This document shows, piece after piece, positions 7,955-9,298 of a stretch of 9,298 nucleotides of DNA. The DNA is from Pseudonocardiales bacterium (GTDB lineage Bacteria > Actinomycetota > Actinomycetes > Mycobacteriales > Jatrophihabitantaceae), in contig JAVEEO010000105.1 of the NCBI GenBank assembly GCA_030840415.1, positions 1 through 9,298 on the forward strand, in the 5' to 3' direction. The position numbers and the translations under genes are program-made. The notes below the pieces were generated by a model that had not been told where the DNA came from, made no database searches, and was given only the letters and a program-made list of their open reading frames with translations. How positions within the stretch are numbered: the first letter of the stretch is position 1; each line of letters starts with the position of its first letter.

Positions 7955-8161
7955 TTCCGAGCCAACCCCAAGCTGCAACCCGCTGAGATCACCACTTTGG
8001 TCGAGGCATACCACGGCGGCGCCTCAATCAAAGCGCTGGGACGCCGGTTCAAGCTGCATGAGCAGACCGTCTGGGCTCACCTTGAGCGGGCAGGTGTCGA
8101 GTTGCGCCCGCAAAAGTGCTCAGCCAGCGCCAGGTCGGCGAGATCATTGAGCTGTACCGCT
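7955..8161 (+). pseudogene. Helix-turn-helix remnant A (recombinase C-terminal type), frameshifted and truncated
   Basis: The frame reads FRANPKLQPAEITTLVEAY, then HGGASIKALGRRFKLHEQ and TVWAHLERAGVELRPQ. This is the helix-turn-helix repeat that ends many actinobacterial serine recombinases or stands alone as a small DNA-binding protein. A missing base near 8111-8115 (CAAAAGTGCTC here, CAGCAAGTGCTC in copy B) shifts the frame; after it the second repeat resumes as VLSQRQVGEIIELYRS and then stops matching at 8161. No catalytic recombinase domain precedes it. It is a decayed fragment that aligns base by base with the copy at 9023-9298. The recombinase link is from family knowledge; the homology between the copies is directly visible. 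Confidence 0.7.
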
Positions 8162-8616
8162 CAAGGGAACCTGGCGTCGAATGCGGAGTCGTACGTGTCC
8201 TTTAGCGTTTGGGCACGGGTGGCGTCTCGGAGGGTCACACTGCCTGACGTTTCGTTAGATAACTCCCAGAAGAACTGGATATCAGGCTTGTTCCACGAAG
8301 CCGAGTAGTCAACGCCTGGATGGCGGACCTCGTTTAGTGCGCTTCTGCCGGTGAGATTATCGAATTCATACGAGAGATACTCGAATTGGCCCGTCCAGAT
8401 CGTCCCATAGCGGTAGACGAGGATCCTCCTGTCAGTGATGACAATAAACGGGTCGGTGCTGTGCACGCCATCCGGCGCAGCGAAGGCGTCGGCGGGCAGG
8501 TGACAATGGATAGGTTCGTTGGGGTCGAATAACTCAGCAACTGCGTCACAGACGGACGAGAGCGCCTCGAAACCAGAGCGGCGTGCCGCTTCGGCCAATT
8601 GGGATGTTGATGCCAT
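8161..8616 (-). CDS. Small PH-like domain protein (151 aa), function unknown
   Basis: The product starts MASTSQLAEAARRSGFEALS, a short amphipathic helix region, and then holds DPFIVITDRRILVYRYG (55-71). That strand-turn-strand with a Thr-Asp-Arg-Arg core is the hallmark of bacterial PH-like domains (YokE/bPH type), where it forms the first hairpin. Two or three more strands (FEYLSYEFDNLTG, IQFFWELSNETSGSVTLRD) and a closing helix follow, as expected for a PH barrel. No membrane segment or signal peptide is present. These domains bind peptides or lipids in larger proteins; the role of a lone copy is unknown. The ribosome site is weak. Base composition is clearly less GC-rich than in the 457-7016 block. 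It sits between two related helix-turn-helix remnants, and its stop codon coincides with the last base shared by them, which suggests it arrived by recombination. Confidence 0.7.
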   Translation of the reverse strand: MASTSQLAEAARRSGFEALSSVCDAVAELFDPNEPIHCHLPADAFAAPDGVHSTDPFIVITDRRILVYRYGTIWTGQFEYLSYEFDNLTGRSALNEVRHPGVDYSASWNKPDIQFFWELSNETSGSVTLRDATRAQTLKDTYDSAFDARFP

Positions 8617-9022
8617 GAGCAGACCCGATCGTTCGGCGTATCTGATGGCATGAAGCTACCTGTCGCGCCGGTCTAAATTGTCAAAGAGAAACTGAACCTC
8701 CCCGGCGAGTCCGCAGATTCTGTCCTTGACAGGGTGGGTCATCAAGTAGTCGTGTACGCGCAGGAGCGCGAGTCACTCTGCGTCATGGCAAGATTGATCT
8801 CTTGTCGACCATCGTCGCTGGGCGCACCAGCGGATCTAGAACGACAGCTGCCCCAAGCTCGGCCGCCTTGTCAGCAGTCTGAAAGAACGCGGCTCACCCC
8901 CCTGATTTGTGCACCTGAGAGAGCTGCTTTCAAACTCTGCGCCCCTGTTGGAACGGGCCCTTGAAGCTAGTAGGACTCCCCATCCCGTGGCTAGAGCTGC
9001 TGGGGTTCGGCGTTTGGTCCGG
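8617..9022. other. Non-coding or decayed stretch between the PH-like gene and helix-turn-helix remnant B
   Basis: No reading frame here has both a ribosome site and protein-like composition. A 37-codon minus-strand stretch (8893-8783) contains FFQTADKAAELGAAVVLDP, which resembles a helix-strand of glyoxalase/VOC proteins, but it is closed by stops on both sides and would at best be a remnant. The stretch also holds the candidate promoter of the PH-like gene. Otherwise I see nothing. Confidence 0.45.
8653..8684 (-). promoter_or_regulatory. Candidate promoter of the PH-like gene
   Basis: On the minus strand a perfect TTGACA (8684-8679) is followed after 20 nt by TAGCTT (8658-8653), close to the actinobacterial TAG-type -10. 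The spacer is longer than the usual 17-19 nt, so the pair is only suggestive. Transcription would start near 8647-8645, giving a leader of about 30 nt before the ATG at 8616. Confidence 0.3.
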
Positions 9023-9298
9023 TTTCGACCGAACCACAAGCTGTAACCAGCGAAAATCTTCGCATTGGTGCAGTTGTACTGCTCGGGTGCCTCGGTCGCG
9101 GCACTGGGGCGGCAGTTTGACTTGCATGAGCAGACGGTACGGGCTCACCTGGAACGGGCAGCCGTCGAGCTGCGGCCACAGCAAGTGCTCACGCCTGACC
9201 AAGTGATTGAGATCGCGGAGCTGTACCGCTGCGGCGCTTCCCTGCGGCAGCTGGGCTGCCAGTTTGGGGTGGCTACCGGCAGCATCAGGAACTACCTA
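9023..9298 (+). pseudogene. Helix-turn-helix remnant B, tandem repeat with an in-frame stop, runs off the window
   Basis: The frame reads FRPNHKL, then TAA at 9044-9046 where copy A has a CAA Gln codon, then PAKIFALVQLYCSGASVAAL, GRQFDLHEQTVRAHLERA and AVELRPQ. A second repeat follows (LTPDQVIEIAELYRCGASLR, QLGCQFGVATGSIRNYL), open to the last base. Two helix-turn-helix units in a row are the form seen at the end of actinobacterial recombinases and in small stand-alone regulators. The stop breaks the frame relative to copy A, but a downstream TTG or GTG near 9059-9064 could restart it, so expression of the double-HTH part cannot be excluded. No recombinase catalytic domain lies upstream. Confidence 0.6.

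Noticed and set aside
7598..8308. A 236-codon + strand frame covering HTH copy A as one gene
   Set aside because: Only 7955 to about 8110 looks like protein; the front is low-complexity, the frame shifts relative to copy B near 8113, and the end is antisense to the PH-like gene.
8726..8752. TTGACA on the + strand as a promoter
   Set aside because: The only -10-like hexamer, TAGTCG, is 15 nt away and poor, and no gene follows on that strand for about 300 nt.
1..9298. CRISPR array accompanying the TPR-CHAT protein
   Set aside because: No regularly spaced short repeats anywhere and no cas-like motifs, so the Csx29 comparison is by domain only.

Overview
The window is high-GC DNA with strong G/C bias at third codon positions, leaderless or short-leader starts, and a secreted-protein C-terminus of a type common in filamentous actinobacteria. 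A Streptomyces-like or Pseudonocardiales-like host is the best guess; the genus cannot be fixed from this sequence. There are no tRNA or rRNA genes and no CRISPR array.

Layout. (1) 1-291: the end of a secreted protein on the + strand, closed by a near-perfect 35-nt hairpin at 333-367. (2) 457-1578 (+): a YdcF/DUF218-like protein with an unassigned N-terminal region; it appears to start leaderless. (3) 1754-4138 (+): a large helical-repeat (TPR-like) protein ending in a CHAT (caspase-like) protease domain with a visible His674/Cys710 dyad. (4) 4131-7016 (-): a 961-aa LCAT-type alpha/beta hydrolase with a complete Ser157/Asp325/His352 triad, an Ig-like middle part and a roughly 470-residue helical C-terminus of unknown type. 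It converges on the CHAT gene and the two reading frames overlap by 8 nt. (5) 7157-7546 (-): a 129-aa orphan upstream of the hydrolase, probably in the same transcription unit. (6) 7955-9298: a mosaic in which two decayed copies of a tandem helix-turn-helix segment, of the kind found at the C-terminus of actinobacterial recombinases, bracket a small PH-like gene (8161-8616, -). The shared homology of the two copies runs up to the stop codon of that gene.

Reading as a whole. The central block (457-7546) looks like a compact accessory module: a protease of the caspase/separase-like CHAT class with a sensor-like helical array, tail to tail with a lipase/acyltransferase-type hydrolase that has a long extension, plus a nucleotide-pocket-like protein and a small orphan. 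By analogy with TPR-CHAT proteases that activate partner proteins by cleavage, one testable model is that the CHAT protein senses something and processes the hydrolase, or another member, to release a membrane-active or regulatory activity. That function is inference; the domain calls for CHAT and LCAT rest on visible motifs. The right end carries signs of past recombination, which fits a region of accessory gene exchange.
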